From JAFDZV01 sp035549015 (GTDB lineage Bacteria > Bacteroidota > Ignavibacteria > OLB7), in the NCBI GenBank assembly GCA_035549015.1, contig DASZRW010000075.1:1-64000 (forward strand): a stretch of 64,000 nucleotides of DNA, given 5' to 3'. Shown here in pieces: positions 54,329-62,823 of the stretch. The number at the start of each line of letters is the position of its first letter. The first letter of the stretch is position 1. A model generated the notes under the pieces. That model saw only the letters and a list, made by a program, of their open reading frames with translations, was not told where the DNA came from and did no database searches. Made by a program: the position numbers and the translations under genes.

Positions 54329-54355
54329 GGCCGGGAGTTCAACTCCCGGCCAACG
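54329..54355 (-). repeat. REP palindrome, type C
   Basis: GGCCGGGAGT-TCA-ACTCCCGGCC with CAACG at the right (CGTTG on the minus strand). A half type-A copy (54303-54318) lies just before it. Confidence 0.85.
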
Positions 54356-54397
54356 TGATGATCGATACCACAACTGCGGATCACATCTTCCCCATCA

Positions 54398-54739
54398 CTA
54401 CTTCTCCTCCCAATTCCACGACGTCAACTGGTACGTGCCGTCCGTCTTCTTCCAGACCACCGCAACCGCCTTCTGGGTATGCTTGTCGTGCTTCATCAGG
54501 AGCGTGAGCTCGTAGTTCATGCCGGCCACCACCTGCCGCCGCGCCTTGAGGAGCTTCTTGAACTTGATGATTTCCTGCTGGGCATATTCGCTCACGGCGA
54601 ACTTGGCGGCGGCAACAACGTCCTTCTCCTTCACCGATACGTTCGACCAGCCTCCGGCAACCTGGGCGTGAAGTTCCCCGGCTCCGAGGGCAACCAACAG
54701 TGCTGCGATTACCATCGCAGTGCGATAGAATTGCTTCAT
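54398..54739 (-). CDS. Secreted cystatin-like cysteine-protease inhibitor
   Basis: A 113-residue protein from the ATG at 54737-54739. It has a signal peptide 'MVIAALLVALGAGELHAQ' and a mature cystatin domain with the N-terminal Gly pair (29-30), the central helix 'KFAVSEYAQQEI', the papain-binding loop QVVAG (69-73) and the C-terminal Trp-rich strand 'TSWNW'. All three contact elements of type 1/2 cystatins and phytocystatins are present. It should inhibit papain-like proteases in the periplasm or outside the cell. A -7-like TATCTTTA lies upstream on the minus strand. Confidence 0.88.
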   Translation of the reverse strand: MKQFYRTAMVIAALLVALGAGELHAQVAGGWSNVSVKEKDVVAAAKFAVSEYAQQEIIKFKKLLKARRQVVAGMNYELTLLMKHDKHTQKAVAVVWKKTDGTYQLTSWNWEEK

Positions 54740-55270
54740 GGATGCTCCATGTTTTGTGAATTGGGTCAATGCAGTCGGCGGTAAAGATATGACGCCGCAA
54801 CAGAAGGAGACTACCCCACACCTTCGTTGGAGGGGAGATCGCCGGCGACGGAATGTGACGCCGCGAACGGCCCGCATGGACGTCGTCCGAGGGATACACC
54901 CCGGTACACAAAGATGTACTCTCCATCGCCGGCCCGGTACCATAGTTTTGCATTCACACTGCTATCGGTACTACAATCTCCTCCTTTCATCAGGGCAGTG
55001 CTTTCCCGGCGTGACGTCGCACTCGGCAGGTTCCGTACGGACCGATGCCGCGCATGGACGACACCGGAGAGAGCCCATTCGCCCACGCGCACTGCTGCGC
55101 GGGAACGGTCGCACCAGACCTGCCCGCGGATACACGGGTGCGCGCCACAACACCGGCATCGAGCGAACGAACTCGCTCCCTCACGGCGGCAACGCTGCCG
55201 TGGACGATTCCGTGTGCCGGTATCGAATATTCCCCCGTCCTTCTCAACACATACAGGGAACATCATCAAC
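54740..55270. other. Divergent intergenic region (531 bp)
   Basis: A perfect -7-type box TAGTTTTG (54943-54950) points toward the cysteine-rich gene but is about 320 bases from its start. No gene was recognised. Confidence 0.4.
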
Positions 55271-55717
55271 ATGACAACTCGCTCACGCCTCCTGGGTCTG
55301 GCCGCGGCCATGGCCATCATCGCACTCCTCGCAACCGTGGCAACGGCAACGGCGCAGGGAGTGCCCTGGAACTGCCCGAAGACCACGGTCTGCAACCAGA
55401 CGCACTGCCCGGTCCGGCTTTCGTTCGGCACGATACCGTTCAGCATCATCACGGTCAATCTGAACCCGGGCCAGTGCACAACCGTGTCGACCGCCGGCAT
55501 CACCTCCATCGATCGCGTGGTGGGCGCAGCGGGCGGAGGTTATCCGGTTCTGGCTCCGCCGCCGGTGCCGCCGTGTAACTGTCCGCTCGGTTCCTGGTCC
55601 GTCTGTTGCGTCACGCTGCCGCCGCAGAACTGTTGCTTCGATGTCTGCTTCGATCAGACCAAGTGCCAGATTACTCTGCTTCCGGCCGCCTGCCCGGCAG
55701 GTACGTGCCAGCCGTAA
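55271..55717 (+). CDS. Small cysteine-rich secreted protein (paralogue 1)
   Basis: A 148-residue protein from the ATG at 55271. Its signal peptide is 'AAAMAIIALLATVATATAQ'. The mature ~120 residues have 16 cysteines in a fixed order: GVPWNCP...C...C, then CNCPLGSWSVCCVTLP, CCFDVCFD and PAACPAGTC. It is 50-60% similar by eye to the protein at 58218, including the 'PW.CP', 'CNCP...WSVCCVTLP' and 'C.I...PAAC' blocks. Probably disulfide-rich and extracellular. Function unknown; no T9SS domain. Confidence 0.75.
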   Translation: MTTRSRLLGLAAAMAIIALLATVATATAQGVPWNCPKTTVCNQTHCPVRLSFGTIPFSIITVNLNPGQCTTVSTAGITSIDRVVGAAGGGYPVLAPPPVPPCNCPLGSWSVCCVTLPPQNCCFDVCFDQTKCQITLLPAACPAGTCQP

Positions 55718-55746
55718 TTCACAGACGCCGCACCGTTGAACTGCAG

Positions 55747-55777
55747 CACCCCCTTCTCCCGAACGGCGAGGGGGGTG
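55747..55777. terminator. Terminator-like hairpin
   Basis: CACCCCC (55747-55753) pairs with GGGGGTG (55771-55777), 30 bases after the cysteine-rich gene. Confidence 0.5.
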
Positions 55778-55986
55778 CCGCTCCCACGATCTTCCCCTGC
55801 ACCGGCAAACTCGAAGCCAGCGCTCATTCGGCATCATCCTGTCGGCAAGCGGTATCGACGCCGCAAACGCAGGTGGATAGCGGGCATCCATGGGCGATGC
55901 ATATATGTGGCGGGCAGGATTGGAACGCAGCCCAGACGGCAGGGGCGATGCATCCGGGATGCCCGCCCTGCCGCTCTATCGAAGTA

Positions 55987-56214
55987 TCAACAGGAGGCAC
56001 ATGTTGCCGGATCGAGCTTGATCACCCAGCAATGATTTACGTCCTGCACCACGAAGGCATCCACGCAACAGCCGGTGGCCATGCAGATGCAGGAGACGGG
56101 CGTTGAGGGCGTGACGAAGTGCACCACCCCATAGCAATCCCGTATATAGAACAGGAAGTTGCCGCTGCACGGCATCGGCGATTCAGCGCGGACAGTTGTC
56201 TGTTCATCGGGCAC
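55987..56214 (-). pseudogene. Cysteine-rich protein fragment (paralogue remnant)
   Basis: A 75-codon frame from GTG, preceded directly by a stop (TGAGTG). It has no signal peptide, but the C-terminal half has 'CICMATGCCVDAF', 'HCWVIKLDPATC' and a final Cys. The order CC-x-D...C-x-(I/V)...PA-x-C matches the C-terminus of the cysteine-rich paralogues at 55271 and 58218. It is probably a 5'-truncated relic on the opposite strand; an intact gene starting at an internal ATG would not be exported. Confidence 0.5.
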
Positions 56215-56430
56215 ACTCAGACACGGTCTCGACGGGAGCTCCCTTGTGCGAGGCGATCATTTGTGCTAACATTGGGCGCGGCACCTCACATCTGCCCGGC
56301 ATATCCCCATATCATCGGCAGAACCATACACAGGAGTTCACGGATTTTTGGTATTCATAATGACTGGCGGATACTGAATATTCCACAACCCGCATCATAA
56401 CTCTCCACATCCAGTAATCCGGGCACAATC

Positions 56431-57699
56431 ATGAACGTCGCCATCCTTTGCATTATCCTCTCTGTTACGGCCACAATATCACTGAAGGCACAGGTAGGAC
56501 GGATTATCTACACCACCAACAGTGGTCAACTGGCAATTGCATGGAGCCCCCAGGGGGACCGGCTGGCATTCGGCGGCTACGACGGCATCCTGACTCTGTG
56601 GGACGTCGCCGCCGATTCGGTTATCAGCACGATCCATGCGTCGACCGGCGCCATCAATTCCATTGCATGGCGTCCGGAGCGGAATGAGATCGGCTACGGG
56701 AGCGGCGATGCCATCGGCATATGGAACACGGCGTCGGGAGCCGTGACGGAATTACATGGGAATGACAAGCCGGTGAATTGCATCACGTGGAGCCCAAACG
56801 GGAAACTGGTTGCCTGCGCAGGCGGGCACGGCAGGAAATCGTTTCGCATCTGGGATGCAGAGCAGCAGCAACAGCTTCTGGCACTCGACACAACGTTCGA
56901 TGGAACCGGCTGCAACGACAACGTTGTTGCCTGGGAACCGGGTGGAAACGGCATTCTTGCCGCGGGAGGTTGCGGATGGATGGGAATACGGTACGACCCC
57001 ACGGCCGGCACGGAACTCGGGCATCTCGATACCTGGTTCAACAACGAAAGTCTCCATGCATCGATCCGCTCCCTCACATTCTCGCCCGACGGAACGGAGT
57101 TTGCGACCGGGCACTTCACCAACCTCATCAATATCTACGATGCAGCCACGCTCACCATCAAGCGACAGGTTTACGCGGACTCCGATAATTACGAGCACGT
57201 ACTTGCATGGAGCCCTTCAGGCACCCTGCTCGCGGACGGCAATCGCGATGGGATTATCAGGATATTCGACGCCCGGACGATGGTTCTGCTCCATGCGTTC
57301 CCGGCACATTACGGCGGTGTGACATCCATCACGTGGAGTCCGGATGGGAAGCGGATGGCAACATGCGGCAACAACTTCATGGTGAAGATCTGGGACGCGG
57401 AGACTCTCACAAGTTCGGTGGCAGGGCCCGTTGTTGGAGAGTCCATGATGTCGATCGAGCCGAATCCCGTGCGCGAGCGGTTGCACATTCACTTCGCCGG
57501 GATCAGCCCGGGGAACACAACGCTCCTGCTGACCGATACGCGCGGCACCGTTGTGCTTGCAGCCGGGCACGAGATGCATGGCATGGCCGGCGAAGATGTC
57601 ATGATGGATCTGGCCGGCATTCCTTCCGGCATGTACGTGCTCACGGCGCAACTGCCCGGTGGGAGGATCGTCCGCCGCATGCTGGAGGTGCTTCACTGA
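56431..57699 (+). CDS. Secreted WD40-repeat protein with T9SS sorting domain
   Basis: A 422-residue protein. Its signal peptide is 'AILCIILSVTATISLKAQ'. Six or seven WD40 repeats follow ('QLAIAWSPQGDRLAFGGYDG' type, ending in LWDV, IWNT, IWDA, IFDA and IWDA), forming one propeller. The C-terminal ~80 residues 'IEPNPVRERLHIHF' ... 'IPSGMYVLTAQLPG' are a type IX sorting domain. Extracellular WD40 proteins are typical of this lineage; the binding partner is unknown. Confidence 0.9.
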   Translation: MNVAILCIILSVTATISLKAQVGRIIYTTNSGQLAIAWSPQGDRLAFGGYDGILTLWDVAADSVISTIHASTGAINSIAWRPERNEIGYGSGDAIGIWNTASGAVTELHGNDKPVNCITWSPNGKLVACAGGHGRKSFRIWDAEQQQQLLALDTTFDGTGCNDNVVAWEPGGNGILAAGGCGWMGIRYDPTAGTELGHLDTWFNNESLHASIRSLTFSPDGTEFATGHFTNLINIYDAATLTIKRQVYADSDNYEHVLAWSPSGTLLADGNRDGIIRIFDARTMVLLHAFPAHYGGVTSITWSPDGKRMATCGNNFMVKIWDAETLTSSVAGPVVGESMMSIEPNPVRERLHIHFAGISPGNTTLLLTDTRGTVVLAAGHEMHGMAGEDVMMDLAGIPSGMYVLTAQLPGGRIVRRMLEVLH

Positions 57700-58217
57700 T
57701 CGGGGCGAGGCGCCGCTCTCTACGGCAACCCGTGATCGCCCTCCTGTGCGGCGGGAATGGATGTGCCGGAGGCGATGGCCGGGACAGCGAGGACAAACCG
57801 CAGAGGACGCGAAGGAACGCAGAGGACGATCGATCGCTCTCTCCCGGATCTGCCGGCAACGGCCGGCTCTTCCCCATGCCCCTCATCGCATGCGGCGTAG
57901 CGCTGTTTCAGTACTCCGCACCTTCGAACCAAACATTCTCCGTTCACCATCCGGTACCCTTGAAGGGTGGTGCACAATCATGTACTTACCACGCCACTCC
58001 CTGCACGTTAGATTCGCATTGTTGATTTGATGCCGGCTCTCATCGGCATCATGAACGCCCCTCTCTCCATACACAATTTCTCCCATACAGAGGCCGCGCA
58101 TCGGCTGAATTAATCGCGTCATTGTTCGCACGGGCAATTGTGATGCCCACGGCGTCCGGACCCGCATTCGACTATCCTCTGAATCAATAATCGTTCAGAT
58201 CACGAGGAGAGATCACA
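57700..58217. other. Intergenic region (518 bp)
   Basis: Contains CGCAGAGGACG twice within 30 bases (about 57799-57828), a short-phrase repeat. No gene was recognised. Confidence 0.45.
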
Positions 58218-58682
58218 ATGATCAATCGAACCCACTCGTCCCTGGCGGCATTCGCGCTTGCCGCATTCACCCTCATCGCCGCCTCCGACATCGTGCACGC
58301 CCAGGGAGTTCCGTGGGGCGCATGCCCCAATACTCTGATCTGCAATCGCACAAATTGCACGATCATACTCAGCCTGTGGACAATTCCGCGCGGTCTGTTT
58401 CCGGTGACGACAGTTCCACCGGGAGCGTGCATTCCGGTTCCGACACCTGGGATTGCACAGATCATCGACGTCCAGAGTGCTGCTGGAATCTGGTATCCGG
58501 TCCTGCCGCCGCCACCGATCCCTCCATGCAACTGCCCGCCTGCCACATGGAGCGTCTGCTGCGTAACGCTCCCCACGGCGCCGCCGGGAGGTTGTTGCTG
58601 CGATATCTGCTTCGACAACACCGTTGTGCCGTGTACGATCACGATCAACCCGGCAGCCTGCCTGCCTCCGTGCCGGCCATAA
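58218..58682 (+). CDS. Small cysteine-rich secreted protein (paralogue 2)
   Basis: A 154-residue protein with a Shine-Dalgarno GAGGAGA (58204-58210) before the ATG. The signal peptide ends in VHAQ. The mature region shows the same blocks as the protein at 55271: 'GVPWGACPN', 'CNCPPATWSVCCVTLP', 'CCCDICFD', 'PAACLPPC'. A perfect palindrome (58717-58738) follows 35 bases after the stop. Exported and probably disulfide-stabilised; function unknown. Confidence 0.75.
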   Translation: MINRTHSSLAAFALAAFTLIAASDIVHAQGVPWGACPNTLICNRTNCTIILSLWTIPRGLFPVTTVPPGACIPVPTPGIAQIIDVQSAAGIWYPVLPPPPIPPCNCPPATWSVCCVTLPTAPPGGCCCDICFDNTVVPCTITINPAACLPPCRP

Positions 58683-58716
58683 ACGCATCCGCACACCCCG
58701 GGAGGTGAATGCGGCT

Positions 58717-58738
58717 GCGATACGTGCACACGTATCGC
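58717..58738. terminator. Palindrome downstream of cysteine-rich gene
   Basis: GCGATACGTG-CA-CACGTATCGC is a perfect 10-bp stem. A closely related copy follows the gene at 62099 (62598-62619). Confidence 0.6.
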
Positions 58739-58850
58739 ATGCTGCTGCCGGTCAAGGAAACGCGGAGACATCAGGCCTTCACGGGCAGCGGTGTCTCCGC
58801 GTTGACATTCACGGAATGAGAAGAGTGCCGATGATACTGCGTCCGCCGGC

Positions 58851-59564
58851 TTACCGAACCAACTTGTACGCAATCAGCGTCATGGTGGTCATTGTTTGAT
58901 TCGAGGTGGGCGTGACGATCTTCACGAAGTACCCCAGCGAGCGCGAGAACCAGTAGTCGTGCGTTACGGTACCGGTATAAATCGTATCCAACCCGGCCTC
59001 CGAATAGTGGTTGCTGTAGTCCTGCCACGCACGAACATGCTGGCAGATCAGCGTATCGGCGCCCACCGTGAGCGGCTCCTCCCCCAGATATATCGTTCCG
59101 GCTGAACGCGTTATCGTCCACCACGATCCCGGGCCGCCGCCGAAGCTGTGATGGAATCCGCTCTCACCGATTGCCGCGCCTGGCCAGGACTGCATGCTGC
59201 ACACACCAAGACGGGCCATCCAGATATATGCACCGCTTTCGTTCGCCTCCCTGATCCAAACGTCACCACTATCGCTCACGCTCACTCCGTAGTCGATCCA
59301 CGTCGGGCGAACATCCTCCAACTGGTAACCGGCCGTGTCGGGAAATTGCTTACGCCCAACAATGCTGTCCGTGCCGACGTAGGGCGCGCCGTTCACCGGC
59401 TGATACCGATAGGTGAAGGTGCTTCCTCCCTTCGGATAGAAGCCGCAGTCCTGCGGAAGTACGCTGACGGGAGGCGGGCCGGCGCCCGCGTCCGTCTTGG
59501 AACACGATGCGATGGCTGTTGCAAGAAGAGTAAGGGCAAGAAGCGGGGCGATCGATCCATTCAT
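58851..59564 (-). CDS. Lipoprotein of unknown function
   Basis: A 237-residue protein. Its type II signal peptide is 'LLALTLLATAIASCSK', with lipobox IASC. The mature part is beta-rich ('STFTYRYQPVNGAPYVGTDS', 'TVTHDYWFSRSLGYFVKIV'), like DUF4595-type or carbohydrate-related envelope lipoproteins, but I cannot name the family. Exported to the periplasm or outer membrane. It is 11 bases downstream of the TIR remnant on the same strand. Confidence 0.8.
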   Translation of the reverse strand: MNGSIAPLLALTLLATAIASCSKTDAGAGPPPVSVLPQDCGFYPKGGSTFTYRYQPVNGAPYVGTDSIVGRKQFPDTAGYQLEDVRPTWIDYGVSVSDSGDVWIREANESGAYIWMARLGVCSMQSWPGAAIGESGFHHSFGGGPGSWWTITRSAGTIYLGEEPLTVGADTLICQHVRAWQDYSNHYSEAGLDTIYTGTVTHDYWFSRSLGYFVKIVTPTSNQTMTTMTLIAYKLVR

Positions 59565-59574
59565 GTGTAATCCG

Positions 59575-59796
59575 CTATCGGTCTCTGGAAGAAGTATAAG
59601 GCTTCAGGAGAACACCGGGGTGGGGGAATCCTCTCACTGGGAGGGCGGGATAGATATCGTCGCCCGGCTGGATGATCCACTCATCGAACCAGACGCGGAG
59701 CCCCGCTCCCTTCAGCCGTTCGGCCAGGGCACGCACGCGCAGCTTGTCCTTGGAGTTGTGGCTCAGGAAAATGTCGTAGAGAAACGCACGACTCAT
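59575..59796 (-). pseudogene. Truncated TIR-domain protein
   Basis: 73 residues. Residues 5-48, 'LYDIFLSHNSKDK...' and 'GLRVWFDEWIIQPGDDI', are the N-terminal third of a TIR domain (beta-A, alpha-A, beta-B, BB-loop). The sequence then leaves the family and stops, so the catalytic Glu of TIR NADases is missing. It is most likely a remnant of a TIR-containing defence or signalling gene. Confidence 0.7.
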
Positions 59797-60314
59797 GGCA
59801 GCGTATGGAATTGATTGATTGAATCAGGGCGCACACCCGGCGCCCCGAAATACAGAGCACAGACAATCGAGAATCACATACTGGGGATGCGCGAAGATAC
59901 AAAGCAACGGTATAGCCCCAGCCTCCACCACCATGTTTATTGTTCGATCTCTCCTTGGTGGCCCCCTCACGCCAAGCATGATTCCGATTCCGCATGCTCC
60001 GCGTTCGTCTCTTCGTTCACGTTAGCATCGCATGCACTCACTTTCCTCGACCAGCATACACCGTCGTCCGATGCATGCAACGACATCAATGCTGGTGTTG
60101 TTGCGCAGTTGCACTCCGCGACCGGCCCCCCACTTGCAACTATCTGCTCCAATTCGTGTTGTATGATTGGCGGCTCGTGCATCAGGCCGACTGACCCGCG
60201 GCACCGTTCCGTACAGGCACGGTGCCGCACCATCTTTTCCTGGATCGATGCGATCACAGGCAGCGCCTGGTTCGCTCCCTGTTCTCCGGCAGACACAGGC
60301 AAACATGTACAGCC
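59797..60314. other. Divergent intergenic region (518 bp)
   Basis: Contains a degenerate type A REP (60098-60125). No gene was recognised. Confidence 0.5.
60098..60125 (+). repeat. REP palindrome, type A (degenerate)
   Basis: GTTGTTGCGCAGT-TGC-ACTCCGCGAC-CGG. The stem retains most pairs of the RAYT-linked element. Confidence 0.7.
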
Positions 60315-61670
60315 ATGGGAATTCATATGACGACTACTGCCACATCAGTGCTTTCACGCATCGCCGTGCTCGCGGTTGTTCTTGCCGGGGCGCTGGCTCT
60401 GCCTGCGCGGATGAGCGCGCAACGCGGAACGATCTGGACGCCGAGCGGCGCGGGCACATCCGGCAATTCCATTGAGAGCATTGCCCGGCTCGATGGGAAT
60501 CTCTATGCAACGGCCAACGAGAATACGTTGTTCGTCTCATCGGACAACGGCCTGCACTGGACGGACATCACATCCTCGCTGCCGAATCACACCGGGCCGG
60601 CAACGGTGGAGGCATCGAACGGCTCGCTGCTTGTTGGACTCGCATACATGGGCGCGAACGTTGGCGGCGGCATTTATCGTTCAACGGATCATGGCGCCAC
60701 GTGGTCCCGGCTGGACAACGGCGTCGGCCAGGTTGGGCACATCGTAAGCGCGGGGAACCGGATTGTGATTGCCGCCACGGGCCCCCAGATGAGCGGCAAC
60801 GTGTATACGAAGCTCTATTATTCACCGGACAATGGCGCATCGTGGGTGCAGGCAGCCGGGCTGCCGTTCGAGGAGATCGCCGCCCTGCGGTTTGTTGGAA
60901 GCACGCTGTTTGCCGGCACGCCGGACGGTATCTTTCGCTCCTACGATTCAGGCGCCACATGGTCCGCCGCCAACAACGGCATCACCGAACCATTGCACCA
61001 CCTGAACCACATCATCGCGCTCGGCGAAGGGGATGGTGCGATCGTGGCGGGCTCCATCGTTTACGCGGACACGGTCAACATCTTCCGCTCCACGGACAAC
61101 GGCGATTCGTGGCAGCCCGTCCTGCTCAGAGGCCAGCCCAGCGGAGGCATCTCCTGTTTTGCCATGAACGGCAGCATGTTATACGCAGCACGTGTCTATC
61201 CGGACGCCCCCACCGGCACGGTGCTTCGCTCCACGGACAACGGAGCAACGTGGCAGCCGTACAATGACGGCCTCGAAAACCGGCGGGTGAACACGATGTT
61301 GTACGACGGCGGCGCCCTGTATGCCGGTACGATCGAGGACGGCATCTATCGGACCAGCGTACCGCTTGGGGTGGAGCGTGAAGGTGAAGCGGCCGGGCAC
61401 ACCATGCTGGCCGTGTATCCCAATCCAAGCCATGGCACGGTGGCTATCCACTATCGGATTCCGGATGGCCCTGCGGCCAGCCACCATGCCGAGATCGAAA
61501 TCTTCGATGCGCTGGGACGCCAGATACGGCAGGTATCGGATGGCGGGACTGAACCCGGAAGTCACGACGTGAGGATAGAGACGAGCGGACTTGTAACGGG
61601 CACGTACTTCTGCCGCCTTCAGATTGGTACCGAACGCACAACGCGCTCCTTCGTGGTACTCGGCGAGTAG
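60315..61670 (+). CDS. Secreted BNR-repeat propeller protein with T9SS sorting domain
   Basis: A 451-residue protein; the ATGs at 60315 and 60327 both fit a signal peptide ('IAVLAVVLAGALALPARMSAQ'). At least six blades contain 'S.D.G..W' (SSDNGLHWTD, STDHGATWSR, SPDNGASWVQ, SYDSGATWSA, STDNGDSWQP, STDNGATWQP), the sialidase/BNR pattern. The C-terminal 'VYPNPSHGTVAIHYRI' ... 'LVTGTYFCRL' is a type IX sorting domain. It is exported and surface-attached or released. A terminator hairpin follows. Confidence 0.9.
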   Translation: MGIHMTTTATSVLSRIAVLAVVLAGALALPARMSAQRGTIWTPSGAGTSGNSIESIARLDGNLYATANENTLFVSSDNGLHWTDITSSLPNHTGPATVEASNGSLLVGLAYMGANVGGGIYRSTDHGATWSRLDNGVGQVGHIVSAGNRIVIAATGPQMSGNVYTKLYYSPDNGASWVQAAGLPFEEIAALRFVGSTLFAGTPDGIFRSYDSGATWSAANNGITEPLHHLNHIIALGEGDGAIVAGSIVYADTVNIFRSTDNGDSWQPVLLRGQPSGGISCFAMNGSMLYAARVYPDAPTGTVLRSTDNGATWQPYNDGLENRRVNTMLYDGGALYAGTIEDGIYRTSVPLGVEREGEAAGHTMLAVYPNPSHGTVAIHYRIPDGPAASHHAEIEIFDALGRQIRQVSDGGTEPGSHDVRIETSGLVTGTYFCRLQIGTERTTRSFVVLGE

Positions 61671-61691
61671 TCACCGGTTGAATAACGGCGG

Positions 61692-61742
61692 GGTTCCCCG
61701 CACGGCATCGATTGCAAGGCCTCGCATGGTGCGGGGCCTTTG
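61692..61742 (+). terminator. Rho-independent-type terminator
   Basis: CCCCGCAC (61696-61703) pairs with GTGCGGGG (61729-61736), followed by CCTTTGCC. It lies just after the BNR protein. Confidence 0.6.
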
Positions 61743-61825
61743 CCGTAGGGAGCATTGACTTCCAGGAACTTCTCATCTTTCCACACTGCAAGGCATCACT
61801 CCGCAGCCGGACGTGCAAACGTGCA

Positions 61826-61852
61826 GCGCCCGGAGTACAACTCCGGGCGAAC
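61826..61852 (-). repeat. REP palindrome, type B
   Basis: GCCCGGAGT-ACA-ACTCCGGGC followed by GAAC, the same orientation and sequence as the copy at 54183. 10 kb from the RAYT gene. Confidence 0.85.
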
Positions 61853-62098
61853 GATGGACACAACTCAGGCAGAACGCCCCTCTGCTGTCGCGGAGTGTAT
61901 CATCCCAGCGTTCCTGACAGAATGCTCTGGAACGTTGTCGACGGCCGTCCATCGCGCAGCACCATTACAGACCGTCTCCCTGCGATGTCCAATTCGCAAC
62001 TGCCTGAAACTCTTATCTGATGAACTCGATGCCGGTTTCCCCCGCCGGCTGCGGCGTGCTCCACTCCCTATCCAACCACTTCTCGAGGAGAGAGAATC

Positions 62099-62503
62099 AT
62101 GGCGAACATTTCCCGACGTCGATGGCTTGCAGCCCTCATGGGCATGCTGGCGTTTCTCCTTGCCGGACTCGTAATGCCCCGCACGGTTGCGGCGCAGGGT
62201 TGCTGCAGTACCTACAACGTGCTGGTCCAGAATTCCGTTCCGAACAGTTGCTACCCGCTGGTGGTAACCACCACGTGGGCGAACGGAATCAGCGGCACCA
62301 GCGCACATACGGCTCCGGGAATTGTCACGGTAGCCGCTCCGAATCCTCCCGGCTGCTGGCAGACGCTCACCGCTCTCATCATCAATGGTGTATCGGTGCC
62401 TCCTCCGTTCACCGGACAGACGGTGAATCTGGGAGGCGGGTGCGTTGTCTCGATCGGCATTCTTTCCACGGCAGGTGGCTGCATAACGATCGTGATCTTC
62501 TAA
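62099..62503 (+). CDS. Small secreted protein, distantly related to the cysteine-rich family
   Basis: A 134-residue protein with a Shine-Dalgarno GAGGAGAG (62085-62092) in the same sequence context as the gene at 58218. The signal peptide 'LMGMLAFLLAGLVMPRTVAAQ' looks Tat-like, with MANISRRRW before it. The mature part is short, with five Cys ('GCCSTYNVLVQ', 'NSCYPLVV', 'PPGCWQTL', 'GGCVVSI', 'GGCITIVIF') and Gly/Thr/Val-rich strands. A palindrome similar to that at 58717 follows at 62598. Extracellular; function unknown. Confidence 0.7.
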   Translation: MANISRRRWLAALMGMLAFLLAGLVMPRTVAAQGCCSTYNVLVQNSVPNSCYPLVVTTTWANGISGTSAHTAPGIVTVAAPNPPGCWQTLTALIINGVSVPPPFTGQTVNLGGGCVVSIGILSTAGGCITIVIF

Positions 62504-62823
62504 GCGTGATGCGTACGTGGCCGCTTCGGAGCGTACATGGGTCCAGGCTGGGCTGGCAAGGCGAAGGCATTGCGCAGGCTCGCGGCAATCCCGCTGTGAT
62601 ACGTGAATGTGTATCGCATTCCAGTGCCGTTCACGGAGCGGGAACACACGTCGGTAGTTGAACGTAACGCACACGGCCGCCACAGCAACGCATCTGCGCT
62701 GCCGCGACGGCCGTGCCATGATGAGCCCGAGCGGGCCCCCAATTCGATGAGACCACGTTCCGGGCGGCCGGCGGAGGAACGCGAAGGCTCATCCCTCCGC
62801 GCACTCCGCAGCAAACCGGCCGG
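62504..62823. other. Convergent intergenic region (320 bp)
   Basis: Contains an imperfect palindrome GATACGTG...GTATCGCAT (62598-62619), similar to the one after 58682. No gene was recognised. Confidence 0.5.

Larger units (their letters stand above)
54012..54397. other. RAYT upstream region with REP copies (386 bp)
   Basis: Holds type B and type C REPs and two half copies. No gene was recognised. Confidence 0.7.
55718..56430. other. Intergenic region (713 bp) with hairpin and gene fragment
   Basis: Contains a terminator-like CACCCCC/GGGGGTG hairpin (55747-55777) and a cysteine-rich fragment (55987-56214). Nothing else was recognised. Confidence 0.6.
61671..62098. other. Intergenic region (428 bp) with terminator and REP
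   Basis: Contains a hairpin at 61692-61742, a type B REP (61826-61852) and a half type A copy (61885-61899). No gene was recognised. Confidence 0.6.

Noticed and set aside
55606..56106. Plus-strand open frame downstream of the cysteine-rich gene
   Set aside because: It overlaps the end of that gene out of frame, has no start signal or domain, and covers the minus-strand paralogue fragment.
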